Assembly: GCF_900078365.1 (NCBI RefSeq)
Contig: NZ_LT598653.1
Coordinates: forward strand, 310,001 to 374,000
From: an uncultured Sphingopyxis sp.
Lineage (GTDB): Bacteria; Pseudomonadota; Alphaproteobacteria; Sphingomonadales; Sphingomonadaceae
Length of the DNA stretch: 64,000 bases
Reading direction: 5' to 3'
The notes beneath the pieces are model-generated. The model worked only from the letters and a program-made list of their open reading frames with translations, was not told the DNA's origin and did not search any database. Below are positions 32,977 through 42,015 of the stretch, one piece after another. A program made the position numbers and the translations under genes. The first letter of the stretch is position 1. Every line of letters begins with the position of its first letter.

Positions 32977-33098
32977 GCCCTCTCCCCTTCAGGGGAGAGG
33001 GTTGGGAGAGGGGGCCGAAGCGGCTCATACCCCTCTCAACTTCGGCTAGCCGGACAAGCCGGCGAGCTTTCGTATCTCTCCCCTGAAGGGGAGAGAGC
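32977..33098. repeat. Composite palindromic repeat, family D, copy 3
   Basis: Reverse-orientation version of the element at 18719-18840, with both end arms, the internal GGGGGCCGAAGCGGCTC and CAACTTCGGCTAGCCGG matching in order. It occupies the gap between the phosphoribosyltransferase start and the end of the M28 peptidase gene. Confidence 0.9.
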
Positions 33099-33149
33099 AA
33101 TCGCGCTTCGGCCGCTACCGGCCGCCAGCCGTCTTCAGCGCATGACGCC

Positions 33150-34802
33150 CTATTTCCGCACCGCAGCGCTCTTGTCGCGGATCGCCTTGAACTCGCTGCC
33201 GGCTTTCCACCCGGGCCAGCGTGCCGAACGCGCCAATTCATTACCGATCCGATGGAAAATCTCGATGTCCTGCACCGCGCCGTCGAGGTTCCAGTCGGGT
33301 CCCCAGGCGTCGCACGCCTGATGATAGCATTTGCCCGTATAGGCATCGACCCACGCCTGTCCCGCTTCCTTGCCACCCTCGACGAGATCCGACGCGCCCG
33401 CGATCCCCATCATCAACAGGACGGGCACGCCGCGCTTGGCGAGACTGAAATGGTCGGCACGGTAGAAGAGGCCGCGTTCGGGCAGACTCTCGACGCTGAC
33501 CGTGCGCCCTTGCGCCGCCGCAAAGCGAGCGAGATCGTCCTCGAGCGTGCCCTGTCCCTTGCCGACGAGGACGACGTCCTTGGCGCGGCCGGCGGTCTGA
33601 AGGATGTCGAGGCCGAGGTTGGCGACGGTCTTCTCGAGCGGGAAGAGCGGCTTTTCGGCATAGGCTTCGGATCCTAGCAGCCCGCGCTCCTCGGCGGTCC
33701 AGAAGGCGAAGGCGATCGTGCGGTCGGGCGGCGGCGCCGCCTTGAACAGCCGCGCGATCTCGAACAGCCCCGCGACGCCGAGCGCGTCGTCGTTGGCGCC
33801 CGCGCGATAGATGCGGCCCTCGCTGTCGGGCGGACCTTCTCCATAGGCGTCCCAATGCGCGCCATAGATGACGACCTCGTCGGGGCGTTTCGCGCCCGAA
33901 ATCTTGGCGAGGACATTCTGGCTCTGCACGACCTCCTGCGTCACGGGGATCGCGGCGTCGAAGCTCGTGCCGAGGTCTACGGGCGTGAAATCCTTGCGGC
34001 GCGCCGCGACGCGCAATTTCTCCAGATCCTGCCCGGCATCGGTGAAGAGTTTCGTCGCCATTTCGCCGGAGATCCAGCCCTGCAGCGCAAGGCTCGTCAC
34101 CTTTTCGGGCGGCACGACGAGACCGTAATTTTCGCCGCCGCCGCTCTTGACGACGTTCCAGCCATAGCCGACGCCCTCGGCGTCGTGGACGATCAGCGCC
34201 GCGACCGCGCCGCGGCGGGCGGCTTCCTCGAACTTATAGGTCCAGCGGCCGTAATAGGTCATCGTCCGGCCACCGAATTTGCCGAACGGATCCTCGCCCT
34301 TGGCCGCGACGAAATCGGGATCGTTGATCAGGAAGACCGCGACCTTGCCCTTCAAATCCTGCCCCTTGAAATCGTCCCAGCCGCGCTCAGGGGCGCTGAC
34401 GCCATAACCGACGAAGACCATCGGCGCGTTCGCCACCACCGCCTTGTCCTTGGGCTGGAGCGTCGAGACATAGATGTCGGTGCCGAAGGTCAGCGGCGTC
34501 GCGGCGCCCTTGCGGCCGAAGGCCAGCGTTTCGGGCGCGCCGAGGCGCGTGTGGAGCAGCGGCACCGGCTGCGTCCAGCCGCCGTCGACGCCCGCGGGTT
34601 CGAGCCCCATCGCCTCCAGCCGGCCGATCAGATAGCCGACCGTGCGCTCCTCGCCGACCGTCCCGGGGGCGCGGCCCTGAAACTGGTCGGAAGCAAGCGT
34701 GCGCACGGTTTCGGTGAGATTGGCGGCGTCGATACCCGTTTGGGCTGCGGCCGGCGCGGCGATGGCGGTGAGGAAAAGGGCGGCGGCAAGGTGCGTTTTC
34801 AT
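33150..34802 (-). CDS. Secreted M28-family zinc aminopeptidase with PA domain
   Basis: A 550-residue periplasmic or surface enzyme. Signal peptide MKTHLAAALFLTAIAAPAAAQ; a protease-associated insert at ~150-260 (GKVAVFLINDPDF); then the M28 core with metal stations GAHWDAYGE, GANDDALGVAG, TAEERGLLGSE and FYRADHFSLAKRG. The cysteine pair near the end (GKCYHQACDAW) may be a disulfide. Similar proteins are annotated as leucine or glutamate-releasing aminopeptidases. A single gene between repeats. Confidence 0.92.
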   Translation of the reverse strand: MKTHLAAALFLTAIAAPAAAQTGIDAANLTETVRTLASDQFQGRAPGTVGEERTVGYLIGRLEAMGLEPAGVDGGWTQPVPLLHTRLGAPETLAFGRKGAATPLTFGTDIYVSTLQPKDKAVVANAPMVFVGYGVSAPERGWDDFKGQDLKGKVAVFLINDPDFVAAKGEDPFGKFGGRTMTYYGRWTYKFEEAARRGAVAALIVHDAEGVGYGWNVVKSGGGENYGLVVPPEKVTSLALQGWISGEMATKLFTDAGQDLEKLRVAARRKDFTPVDLGTSFDAAIPVTQEVVQSQNVLAKISGAKRPDEVVIYGAHWDAYGEGPPDSEGRIYRAGANDDALGVAGLFEIARLFKAAPPPDRTIAFAFWTAEERGLLGSEAYAEKPLFPLEKTVANLGLDILQTAGRAKDVVLVGKGQGTLEDDLARFAAAQGRTVSVESLPERGLFYRADHFSLAKRGVPVLLMMGIAGASDLVEGGKEAGQAWVDAYTGKCYHQACDAWGPDWNLDGAVQDIEIFHRIGNELARSARWPGWKAGSEFKAIRDKSAAVRK

Positions 34803-34919
34803 GGAAGCTTTCCGGTTTGTCAGCGGTCGAGGCGGTTGGAAAGCCGGGTCTTAGCATGGCAGGGCGCATTGTGAACCGCTGGCGCGGGCTGTCGGGCGCG
34901 CGGTGTGGCGGGGTTCGGC

Positions 34920-35444
34920 TTAAAGCGCCGCCAGCAACGCCGCCAGCGTCGCGGCCGTGATCGCGAACAGCACCGCCACGCGCGGTCCATAGACGCGCAG
35001 GAGGCGCGCCGTTCGGGGCTCGGCGGGCGGCCAATCGGCGATGACAGCGGGACCGGCTTCCTCCCGCACGTTGGCGAGGCGCTCCGGAACGCCCGGGCGT
35101 GACGAAAGGTCGGGTCCGCTGATCCCGCTCGCCAGCGCGAGCTTTTCGAAGGCGACCGCCATCTTCTCTTGCTTGAGAATGCCGGCGACACGCGCCTGTC
35201 GCGAATCGTGTGACGAGACGGGGAGCGCGCCGACGAGGCGTTCGACCTCGGTATCGAGCGCGTGCAGGTCGTCGATCGCCTCCATCGCGCGCGACCGGTC
35301 GCCGCGTTCGAGCGCGAGTTGCAGCCGCGTCAGCGACAGAAGGCCGACGCGGCAGAACTGGAGCCCCAGTGCGTAGTCTTCCGCCGTCGGCGGGCCGCCG
35401 TGACGGACCGGGTCGGGCTCGTGCCGGGTCGAAAGGGCGCTCAT
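34920..35444 (-). CDS. Tail-anchored hypothetical protein
   Basis: A 174-residue protein, mostly helical and charged, with one hydrophobic segment at the very C-terminus (VAVLFAITAATLAALLAAL). That implies a tail-anchored protein with its body in the cytoplasm. AGGAG lies ~9 bases before the chosen start (MSALSTRHE). A DLHALDTEVERLVG-like helix and GLLSLTRLQLALE suggest a four-helix body. No family recognised. It is divergent from the oxygenase gene, which starts 183 bases away. Confidence 0.65.
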   Translation of the reverse strand: MSALSTRHEPDPVRHGGPPTAEDYALGLQFCRVGLLSLTRLQLALERGDRSRAMEAIDDLHALDTEVERLVGALPVSSHDSRQARVAGILKQEKMAVAFEKLALASGISGPDLSSRPGVPERLANVREEAGPAVIADWPPAEPRTARLLRVYGPRVAVLFAITAATLAALLAAL

Positions 35445-35626
35445 GATCCTTGCTCCTGTCTTCACCCGCCCCCGTGCGACCGACTAGAGAGAAGATGCGC
35501 GGGCGCGGAAGCCCCGATCCGGCCCGCTGTGCCCCGGATACGCCGGACGGTGGCGCGGCCCGGGACTTCGGGTTTGAAAGCAAGAAACGGAGCGCGGACC
35601 GGCGTGCGCAATGGCATTGCCGGCGC

Positions 35627-36352
35627 ATGACGAAGATCATGGAAACACGCATCGGCGCGCCTATCGAAATGCCGAAAGGAGACCCGATCGCCGCGGCGCT
35701 CGATCGTGACGGATGGGCGATGCTGCCGGGGTTGCTGAGCGGCCCCGAATGCGACGGCACCGCGGCGCTCTATGCGCGGGATGCGGGGTTCCGCAGCCAT
35801 GTGTTCATGGCGCGGCACGGCTTCGGACGCGGCGAATATCGTTATTTCGCCTATCCGCTGCCGCCGCTGGTTCAGGCTTTGCGGGGCATGCTCTATGCGC
35901 GGCTCGCGCCGATCGCGAACCGTTGGCACGAGCGGATGGGGATGGCGGCACGCTTTCCGGCCGATCATGCCGAATTCCTCGCGCGCTGCCACGATGCGGG
36001 ACAGCGGCGGCCGACGCCCTTGCTGCTGCGATATGGCGCGGGCGACTATAATTGCCTGCACCAGGATCTCTACGGCGAGCATGTGTTTCCGCTGCAGGTC
36101 GCCATCCTGCTGTCCGAGCCGCAACGCGATTTCACCGGCGGCGAGTTCATCCTGACCGAACAGCGGCCGCGGATGCAATCGAGAGCCGCGGTCGTGCCGC
36201 TGTGGAAGGGCGACGCGGCCGTCTTCGCGGTGAATGCGCGGCCGGTGCGGGGATCGCGCGGCGACTATCGCGTGACGATGCGCCACGGGGTCAGCGAAAT
36301 CCGGTCGGGGCGGCGGCATACGCTGGGCCTGATCTTCCACGACGCGGCGTGA
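35627..36352 (+). CDS. 2OG-Fe(II) oxygenase, Oxygenase-NA (DUF2086) family
   Basis: A 241-residue non-haem iron dioxygenase. The iron site is YNCLHQDLYGEHVFPLQ (His-x-Asp) with the distal His near TMRHGVSEIRSGRRHTLG, which also carries the Arg that holds 2-oxoglutarate. FTGGEFILTEQRPRMQSR is a signature of this family, which has been proposed to act on damaged DNA. An alternative start lies four codons later (METRIGAP). It stands alone, divergent from the tail-anchored protein gene. No alkB, ada or alkA gene is near. Confidence 0.85.
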   Translation: MTKIMETRIGAPIEMPKGDPIAAALDRDGWAMLPGLLSGPECDGTAALYARDAGFRSHVFMARHGFGRGEYRYFAYPLPPLVQALRGMLYARLAPIANRWHERMGMAARFPADHAEFLARCHDAGQRRPTPLLLRYGAGDYNCLHQDLYGEHVFPLQVAILLSEPQRDFTGGEFILTEQRPRMQSRAAVVPLWKGDAAVFAVNARPVRGSRGDYRVTMRHGVSEIRSGRRHTLGLIFHDAA

Positions 36353-36377
36353 AGGGCGCGAACGGCCGAAACTAGCT

Positions 36378-36467
36378 GTCGCCCCCGCGAAGGCGGGCGG
36401 CCGCTGTCGGTTTACGCGGGCGCCGCTGATTAAGGCCGCTGGCGGCCCCCGCCTTCGCGGGGGCGAC
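36378..36467. repeat. Palindromic repeat, family C, copy 2
   Basis: GTCGCCCCCGCGAAGGCGGG and the complementary CCCGCCTTCGCGGGGGCGAC, with an inner GCGGCC / GGCGGCC pair. It lies between the convergent oxygenase and S9 peptidase genes. Confidence 0.85.
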
Positions 36468-36521
36468 GGTTATAGGCAACGTCCGCTTCCTACCCTCAAG
36501 CGGACCCGATCGATCGCCCGC

Positions 36522-38678
36522 CTATTTCCCCGCCGGCCGCGTCCAGCCCTTCCGGTATTTCTCGAACCAGGCGAGGATCGCCGCGGCCTTGGCGGCCGAT
36601 TGCGACGGGCGTGCCGCGATGCCGCCGTGGCTGGCGCCGGGCACCTTGACGAGCGCGGTGGGCACGCCGCGGAGGCGGAGCGCGGTGTAATATTGTTCGG
36701 ATTCGCTGACCGGGGTGCGATAATCCTCGGCGCCGACCACGACCATCGTCGGGGTTTCGACATTGCCGACGAGCGACAGCGGCGAACGCGACCAGTAAAG
36801 CTCGTGATTCTCCCACGGCTGCGCGCCGAGCCAGTAGCGGCCGAAGAAAGCGGGGCCGTCGGCGGTGAGCGCCTGCGTCGTCCAGTTGATCACCGGCTTT
36901 TGCGTGACCGCCGCCTTGAACCGGTTGGTCTTCCCCACGATCCAGCTCGTCAGCACACCGCCGCCCGAGCCGCCGGTGACGAACAGCGCATCCGGGTCGG
37001 CGACGCCGAGTTCGATCGCGCGGTCGACGATCGAGATCAGGTCGAAATAGTCATTGCCCGGATAGGCCTTGTCGATCTCGTTCGCGAAGGCCGCGCCATA
37101 GCTCGTCGAACCGCGCGGATTGGCCGAGAGCACGGCATAGCCCGCGGCGGCGTAGAGCTGGTTGTCGGTCGCGAAATGCGGGCCATAGGCCGCGAAAGGG
37201 CCGCCATGGATTTCGAGGATCAGCGGCACGCGCTGGCCCTCGACATGGCCGGGCGGCAGCGTCAGCCAGCCCTCGATCGTCTTGCCGTCGTGGCTGGAGG
37301 CGGCGGTGATCTTGCGGACCTCGCCGAGCGATTTCACTTCGCGCAAGCTGCGGTTGAGATCGGTGAGCATGCGCGCCGATCCGCCGCGCGCCAGCTGAAC
37401 TTCGGCGGGGCGGGTGGGGGTGCCGCCGGTGAAGGCGATCGCGCCGTCGTCCGACACGGTGAAGCTGCCGCCGGTATAGGGGCGGTCGAGCCCGCCGCCC
37501 GACAGGCCGGTCGCGGCGGTGCGCACCGATCCGTCGAGGGCGATGCGCGCGACCTTCGTCTCGCCATGGTCGTCATATTGCGCATAGACGCTGCGTCCGT
37601 CGCCGGCCCATTCGATCGCGTCGATGCCATGGTCCCAATCGGCGGTCAGGCTGCGCTGGCCCGATCCGTCGCGGTTCATCACATAGAGCTGGGTGTTTTC
37701 ATAAGCGCGCAGTTTGTCATCGAAACCGAGGTAAGCGATCTTGCCGCCGTCGGGCGAGACGATCGGGTTCGCGTCGGGGCCGTTGCGGTCGGTGAGCGCG
37801 GTGACTCCGCCGCTCTCGACGTCGAGCGCATAGATTTCGCTTTCGACCGGATCGCTCTCCCAGTCGGGGCGCCGGTTGGCGGCGAAATAGAGCGTGCGGC
37901 CGTCGCGCGACCAGCTCAGGGGGCCGCCGTCGTGATAGGGGCCGAAGGTCAGCTGGCGCGGCGAGCCGCCGGTCGCGGGGACAAGGAAGATTTTCTCGAA
38001 GCCGGGTTCGAGATAGCCCTCGCCGTCGGCGCGATAGGTGAGGAGGTCGCGCACTTCGAGCGGTTCGGCCCATTTCGCGCCCTCGGGCTTGTTCGCGGGG
38101 GCGCTGCCGAATTTCGGTCCCTCGTCCTTGACCAGCATCGTATAGGCGATCGAGCGGCCGTCGGGCGACCAGGCGATACTCGACGGGCTGGTCGGCAGGC
38201 CGGTGAGGCGCACCGCTTCGCCGCCGTCCATCCAGCGGACCCAGAGCTGCGCGCTGCCGCCCTCGGTCGACGCGAAGGCAAGGCGCTTGCCGTCGGGCGA
38301 CCAGCGCGGCGAAAAGGCACCGCCCTGCCGGCCGGCGATCGGCGTTTCCGCGCCGGTCCGGGTATCGATCAGCCAGATCGAGCTGACCGCGCGGTCGGTC
38401 ATGATGTCGTTCGCGCGGCGGACATAGGCGATATGGCGGCCGTCGGGGCTGATCTGCGGATCGGCGGCGATCGCGAGGTCGAACAGGTCGGCGCCGGTGA
38501 AGCGGCGGTTGGGGGCGAGCCTCGCGCTGCCGACGGCGGAGGCCGACATCGCGGCGGGAGGCTCGGCCGGCGCGGCGGCTTCGGACGGCGGGGCGGCGGG
38601 TGGCTGTTCTTCCTGCGCGAGGCTGATCTGCGCGGTGAGGGCGAGGAGGCTCGCCCCGAACAATGCCAGTTTGCGCAT
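36522..38678 (-). CDS. S9-family prolyl oligopeptidase-type peptidase, secreted
   Basis: A 718-residue protein: signal peptide (MRKLALFGASLLALTAQISLA), Pro/Ala linker, a TolB-like beta-propeller (~70-430, with repeats such as ISPDGRHIAYVRRAND and WSPDGKRLAFAS), then an alpha/beta hydrolase. The catalytic Ser is in VTGGSGGGVLTSW (~555), Asp in VVGAEDYRTPVSES and His in PGASHGGIAARP. This is the dipeptidyl/acylaminoacyl peptidase arrangement. It would trim imported or extracellular peptides, in line with the other secreted peptidases in the window. Confidence 0.93.
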   Translation of the reverse strand: MRKLALFGASLLALTAQISLAQEEQPPAAPPSEAAAPAEPPAAMSASAVGSARLAPNRRFTGADLFDLAIAADPQISPDGRHIAYVRRANDIMTDRAVSSIWLIDTRTGAETPIAGRQGGAFSPRWSPDGKRLAFASTEGGSAQLWVRWMDGGEAVRLTGLPTSPSSIAWSPDGRSIAYTMLVKDEGPKFGSAPANKPEGAKWAEPLEVRDLLTYRADGEGYLEPGFEKIFLVPATGGSPRQLTFGPYHDGGPLSWSRDGRTLYFAANRRPDWESDPVESEIYALDVESGGVTALTDRNGPDANPIVSPDGGKIAYLGFDDKLRAYENTQLYVMNRDGSGQRSLTADWDHGIDAIEWAGDGRSVYAQYDDHGETKVARIALDGSVRTAATGLSGGGLDRPYTGGSFTVSDDGAIAFTGGTPTRPAEVQLARGGSARMLTDLNRSLREVKSLGEVRKITAASSHDGKTIEGWLTLPPGHVEGQRVPLILEIHGGPFAAYGPHFATDNQLYAAAGYAVLSANPRGSTSYGAAFANEIDKAYPGNDYFDLISIVDRAIELGVADPDALFVTGGSGGGVLTSWIVGKTNRFKAAVTQKPVINWTTQALTADGPAFFGRYWLGAQPWENHELYWSRSPLSLVGNVETPTMVVVGAEDYRTPVSESEQYYTALRLRGVPTALVKVPGASHGGIAARPSQSAAKAAAILAWFEKYRKGWTRPAGK

Positions 38679-38749
38679 GAAATATTTCCCCTTTTTGCGA
38701 CGGAGGTGGTCTGGACTTTTCGAGGATGCGGGTCAACCGCCCGTTCCAT

Positions 38750-38826
38750 CGTCACCCCGGACTTGATCCGGGGCCCATTCACGCGACGTCGGGAAGAATG
38801 GATCCCGGATCAAGTCCGGGATGACG
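38750..38826. repeat. Palindromic repeat, family E, copy 1
   Basis: Arms CGTCACCCCGGACTTGATCC and GGATCAAGTCCGGGATGACG, with inner GGATCC-like ATTC / GAAT pairing. A single arm mismatch (CACC/GATG). It lies between the S9 peptidase start and the L,D-transpeptidase stop. Confidence 0.9.
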
Positions 38827-38849
38827 AAAGCGGGCTTTGGGAAAAGTGC

Positions 38850-40160
38850 CTACCCGTCCCGCCCGTAAACGTCGTCGCGGAAGGCGATGCCGCGCTCCGT
38901 CGCCTTGGCGGTGATATAGGTGAGGTAGACGGGCACCTCGACCGGCAGCGGCACCGCCTGTTCGGGCGCCTTCGACTTGGTGTTGATCGAGCGGTGGAGC
39001 AGCCACTGGCCGAGCCTGGCCGCATTTTCGAGCCGGATGCAGCCGTTCGAGAAATGGCGGTCGGGCTTGGCGAGCAGCGCGCGATCGGGCGTGTCGTGCA
39101 GATAGATGCCGTCGTCGTTGGGGAAGAGGAATTTCACCTTGCCCATCGAATTGCTCTTGCCGGGCAGTTCGCGCAGGCGCAGCACCTGCTGGCCCGCGGC
39201 GACGGCGGGCCAGTCGATCTCGGACGATTTGAGCTTGCGCGGATTGGGGCCCCAGTCGGACAGCGCCTCCATGCGCAGCGACGCGAGGCTGCGTCCCGCG
39301 AGCACTTTGGGCGCGATGCTCTTTTGCGCGAGATAGTCGGGAACGTTCCAATAGGGGTTGAGGATCGCCCATTGCAGCTTGCCCGCGAGCATCGGCGTCT
39401 GCGTTTCGGGGGCGCCGACGACGACCTTCATCACGCCCACGCGCTTGCCCGACCCATAATACCAGAGCTGGCCCGACGAAGCGTCGACGACGATATGGTG
39501 CGTGTAGGGGCCGGGCAGGATGCGGGTGCGGTCGAGGTTGAGGCGAAGGCGGTCCATCACCTCCTCGGGCGCGCCGCCGCCCTGCGCGCGGCGCATCAGG
39601 GTGCGGAGGCGGACATAATGTTCGCTCATCCAGCCCATATTTTTCATGTAGTCGCCGAAATCCTTCGGAAAGGCGGCTGCGCGGAGGGTGGTTTCGGTGT
39701 CGGCCTTCCTCGGCTTCAGCGACTTGTCGGCATAGTCCATCTTCGCATCGCCGGGGCGGCGCATGTCGCGGACATAGCGTGCGAAGGCATTTGACAATTC
39801 GACCTCGGCGCGCGCGAGGGCGCGCGGATCGCCGCCGCGCGAACGGGCGATCGCGCCCTCGAGATCGCGCACGTCATAGGATGCGGGCTTGAGGCCGTCG
39901 AAGCGCGCGGTTGAAAGATAGCCGAGCAATATCGCGGCTTCGGGCCCGATCTTGCCCGCGCGAACCCATAGCGGCTTGTAGCCGCGCGCGGCATAGAAGC
40001 GTTTGACGTCGCCGCGGGCCTCCTCGCGGATCGCGCCCGCCAGTGGGGCACTTTGGGCGGCGGGCGCGGCAAGCGCGGGCGGCGCGAGCGTGCCGCCGAG
40101 CGCCAGCAGGGTCAGGAACAGGGGAGCGCAGCGGCGCCGCGCCCCCCGAACGGGCGCCAT
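38850..40160 (-). CDS. L,D-transpeptidase, YcbB/LdtD type
   Basis: Forms 3-3 cross-links in peptidoglycan or attaches proteins to it, in the periplasm. The 436 residues have an N-terminal signal (PLFLTLLALGGTLAPPALA), a scaffold domain with YKPLWVRAGK and LSTARFDGLKPASYD, and a YkuD catalytic domain with GIYLHDTPD and HFSNGCIRLENA, the latter bearing the active Cys. The large helical insertion of LdtD-like proteins is represented. The start (40160) overlaps the lipoprotein gene stop by one base, so the two are translated together. Confidence 0.92.
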   Translation of the reverse strand: MAPVRGARRRCAPLFLTLLALGGTLAPPALAAPAAQSAPLAGAIREEARGDVKRFYAARGYKPLWVRAGKIGPEAAILLGYLSTARFDGLKPASYDVRDLEGAIARSRGGDPRALARAEVELSNAFARYVRDMRRPGDAKMDYADKSLKPRKADTETTLRAAAFPKDFGDYMKNMGWMSEHYVRLRTLMRRAQGGGAPEEVMDRLRLNLDRTRILPGPYTHHIVVDASSGQLWYYGSGKRVGVMKVVVGAPETQTPMLAGKLQWAILNPYWNVPDYLAQKSIAPKVLAGRSLASLRMEALSDWGPNPRKLKSSEIDWPAVAAGQQVLRLRELPGKSNSMGKVKFLFPNDDGIYLHDTPDRALLAKPDRHFSNGCIRLENAARLGQWLLHRSINTKSKAPEQAVPLPVEVPVYLTYITAKATERGIAFRDDVYGRDG

Positions 40161-40411
40161 CAGCCGCGTTCTCCCACCTGCGTCGGGGCGGGCGGCGGCG
40201 GGGGCGGCGGCGGGGTGTAGTTCGGATGATAGATACCGTCGGCGGTGTAATAGCCATCGATGATGCCGTCGCCGTCGCGGTCGGCGGCGATGCTCCCGGG
40301 AACCGCGCCCGGCGGCGGAGGCGGCGGGGCCGCGGCGATTTCTTCCTGCTGCGAACAGGCGGAGAGTGCGAGCGCGCCGAGCGCGCTTATCAAGACGGGT
40401 TGGAAACGCAT
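40160..40411 (-). CDS. Small lipoprotein with EF-hand-like calcium loop
   Basis: An 83-residue protein with lipobox LALSAC (Cys19). After a Pro-rich stretch comes ADRDGDGIIDGYY, a DxDxDG calcium-binding loop, then a second Pro-rich stretch. The two Pro runs could span into or through peptidoglycan. It is translationally coupled to the L,D-transpeptidase downstream, so a cell-wall role (anchoring or sensing) is plausible. Too short for a known family. Confidence 0.75.
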   Translation of the reverse strand: MRFQPVLISALGALALSACSQQEEIAAAPPPPPPGAVPGSIAADRDGDGIIDGYYTADGIYHPNYTPPPPPPPPAPTQVGERG

Positions 40412-40607
40412 GAGACCACTCCTTTTTGATACGGCCGGAAATCGCTTTCCGGGCGCGAGCGCCCAACCCCGGGATCTCTGCCATGCCCACGGCCGGCGGC
40501 ACGTCGTCCATCCCGCGATCAGGGGTGGTTTTTGAACGATGATCTGCGCCATAAGTTCCCCGCGCCCCGTTCGGGGCGGCGGCTCGATCACAAATAAGGG
40601 CAAAGAC

Positions 40608-41699
40608 ATGGATTTTTCGCGATTGCAGGCGTCGAGCAAGATCGGCGAGGACTGGGTCTATCCGCAGCCGCCGTGCCTGAATTTCGGCTGGCTCGAAGTC
40701 GACCGCGATCCCGCGCACCGCATCTATTGGGAGGAATATGGCAATCCCGCGGGCGAACCGGTGATGTTCCTCCACGGCGGTCCGGGTGGCGCCTGCGCCC
40801 CCGTCATGGCGCGCTTCTTCGACCCGAAACGTTATCGCGTGATCCTGTTCGACCAGCGCGGCTGCGGCAAGAGCGAGCCCAATGTCGCCTCGGCGGGCCC
40901 CGCGGTGGCGCTGGCGAAAAACACCACCGCCGACCTGATCGGCGACATCGAGAAATTGCGCGACAAGCTGGAGATCGCGGGGCCGATGCACGTCTTTGGC
41001 GGCAGCTGGGGCAGCACGCTTGCGATGGCCTATGCCATCGCGCATCCCGAGCATTGCGCAAGCCTGATCCTGCGCGGCATCTTCCTGGGGGCGCCCGAGG
41101 ATCTGCTCTATCTCTATCAGGGCAATGCCGCGACGTGGGCCGACGATCCCTACGCCCTCACCGAACCCGGCGCTTATATGAAATATCCCGCGGAATGGGC
41201 CGAACTCCTGTCGGTGCTGACCCCCGAAGAGCGCGGCGACGTGATGAAATCCTACAAGGCGATCTTCGACATGGTCCCCGCGACCGAAGCCGAGACGGAG
41301 CGCCAGCTCAAGGCGGCGCTGACCTGGTCCTTGTGGGAGGGCGTGATTTCGAACATGATTCCCGAGACGGCCGACACCGGCAAGTTCGGCGAAGCCGATT
41401 TCGCGCTCTGCTTCGCGCAGATCGAGGCGCATTATTTCGCCAACGCGCTGTTCCTCCCGGCGGGGCATTTCTTCGACAATATCGCCACGCTCGCCGGCAT
41501 TCCCACCCATATCGTCCACGGCCGCTTCGACGAGGTGTGCCCGCTGACGCAGGCGTCAAGGCTCGTCGCAGCGCTGCGCGGGGCCGGGGCGGAGCCCGCC
41601 ACTTACGTCGTGACCAACGCCGGACATAGCGCGATGGAGCGCGAGAATGCGCTGGCGCTGACCGCGGTGATGGACGGGCTGGCGCGTATCGGGGAGTGA
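40608..41699 (+). CDS. pip: Prolyl iminopeptidase (S33 family)
   Basis: A 363-residue alpha/beta hydrolase that removes N-terminal proline. HGGPGGACAPVM forms the oxyanion region, the nucleophile is in VFGGSWGSTLAMAYA, the acid in HGRFDEVCPL and the His in TNAGHSAMERENA. FDQRGCGKSEPN is the family hallmark. Slightly longer than the usual ~315 residues, with a longer N-terminus (QASSKIGEDWVYPQPP). The start at 40608 follows AAGGGCAAAG. No signal peptide: cytoplasmic. It is divergent from the lipoprotein/LDT pair. Confidence 0.93.
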   Translation: MDFSRLQASSKIGEDWVYPQPPCLNFGWLEVDRDPAHRIYWEEYGNPAGEPVMFLHGGPGGACAPVMARFFDPKRYRVILFDQRGCGKSEPNVASAGPAVALAKNTTADLIGDIEKLRDKLEIAGPMHVFGGSWGSTLAMAYAIAHPEHCASLILRGIFLGAPEDLLYLYQGNAATWADDPYALTEPGAYMKYPAEWAELLSVLTPEERGDVMKSYKAIFDMVPATEAETERQLKAALTWSLWEGVISNMIPETADTGKFGEADFALCFAQIEAHYFANALFLPAGHFFDNIATLAGIPTHIVHGRFDEVCPLTQASRLVAALRGAGAEPATYVVTNAGHSAMERENALALTAVMDGLARIGE

Positions 41700-41738
41700 C
41701 GGAACGGCGATAGCGGAATCATCCTTGAAAAACCGCGC

Positions 41739-41820
41739 GTGTCCCCGCGAAGGCGGGGACCCATCTCCGGTCGGTTGAAAATGGCGCCGGTCGGAGATGG
41801 GCTCCCGCCTTCGCGGGAGC
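41739..41820. repeat. Palindromic repeat, family C, copy 3
   Basis: GTGTCCCCGCGAAGGCGGGGAC (41739-41760) and GCTCCCGCCTTCGCGGGAGC (41801-41820), with an inner CCATCTCCGG / TCGGAGATGG pair as in copy 1. It is part of a 316-base gap with no gene; the remainder holds the receptor's regulatory region. Confidence 0.85.
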
Positions 41821-41913
41821 ACAGAGGGGATTTGCAACGGCTGAGCCGGAAATCGGCGCCAATTTCCATGCAATTTCAACGATAAGGAACGAATTTCCCC
41901 GCTTTCTCCATTT

Positions 41914-41951
41914 TATTCACACACGCGATAGTGAATATTGACTCGCGTGAG
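41914..41951 (+). promoter_or_regulatory. Probable regulator site upstream of the TonB receptor
   Basis: Two overlapping signals: an inverted repeat TATTCAC / GTGAATA (41914-41920, 41931-41937) and then ATATTGACTCGCGTGAG (41935-41951), a variant of the ATATTnACTC / GTGAG pattern found at 48466 and 52591 but with a shorter centre. It ends 64 bases before the receptor start. Also reads TTGACT, a possible -35. Confidence 0.5.
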
Positions 41952-42015
41952 AATCTTGCCGATAAGCTGGGCCCAGATCGGCGGCAACGACCGCTGACGG
42001 GAGGGAGAGTTTGAT

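Noticed and set aside
36600..39794. A 1064-residue open frame on the plus strand
   Set aside because: Antisense to the S9 peptidase and L,D-transpeptidase; no signal, domain or ribosome site.
40161..41519. Long N-terminal extension of the L,D-transpeptidase frame
   Set aside because: It runs antisense through prolyl iminopeptidase and in another frame through the lipoprotein gene; the true start with signal peptide is 40160.
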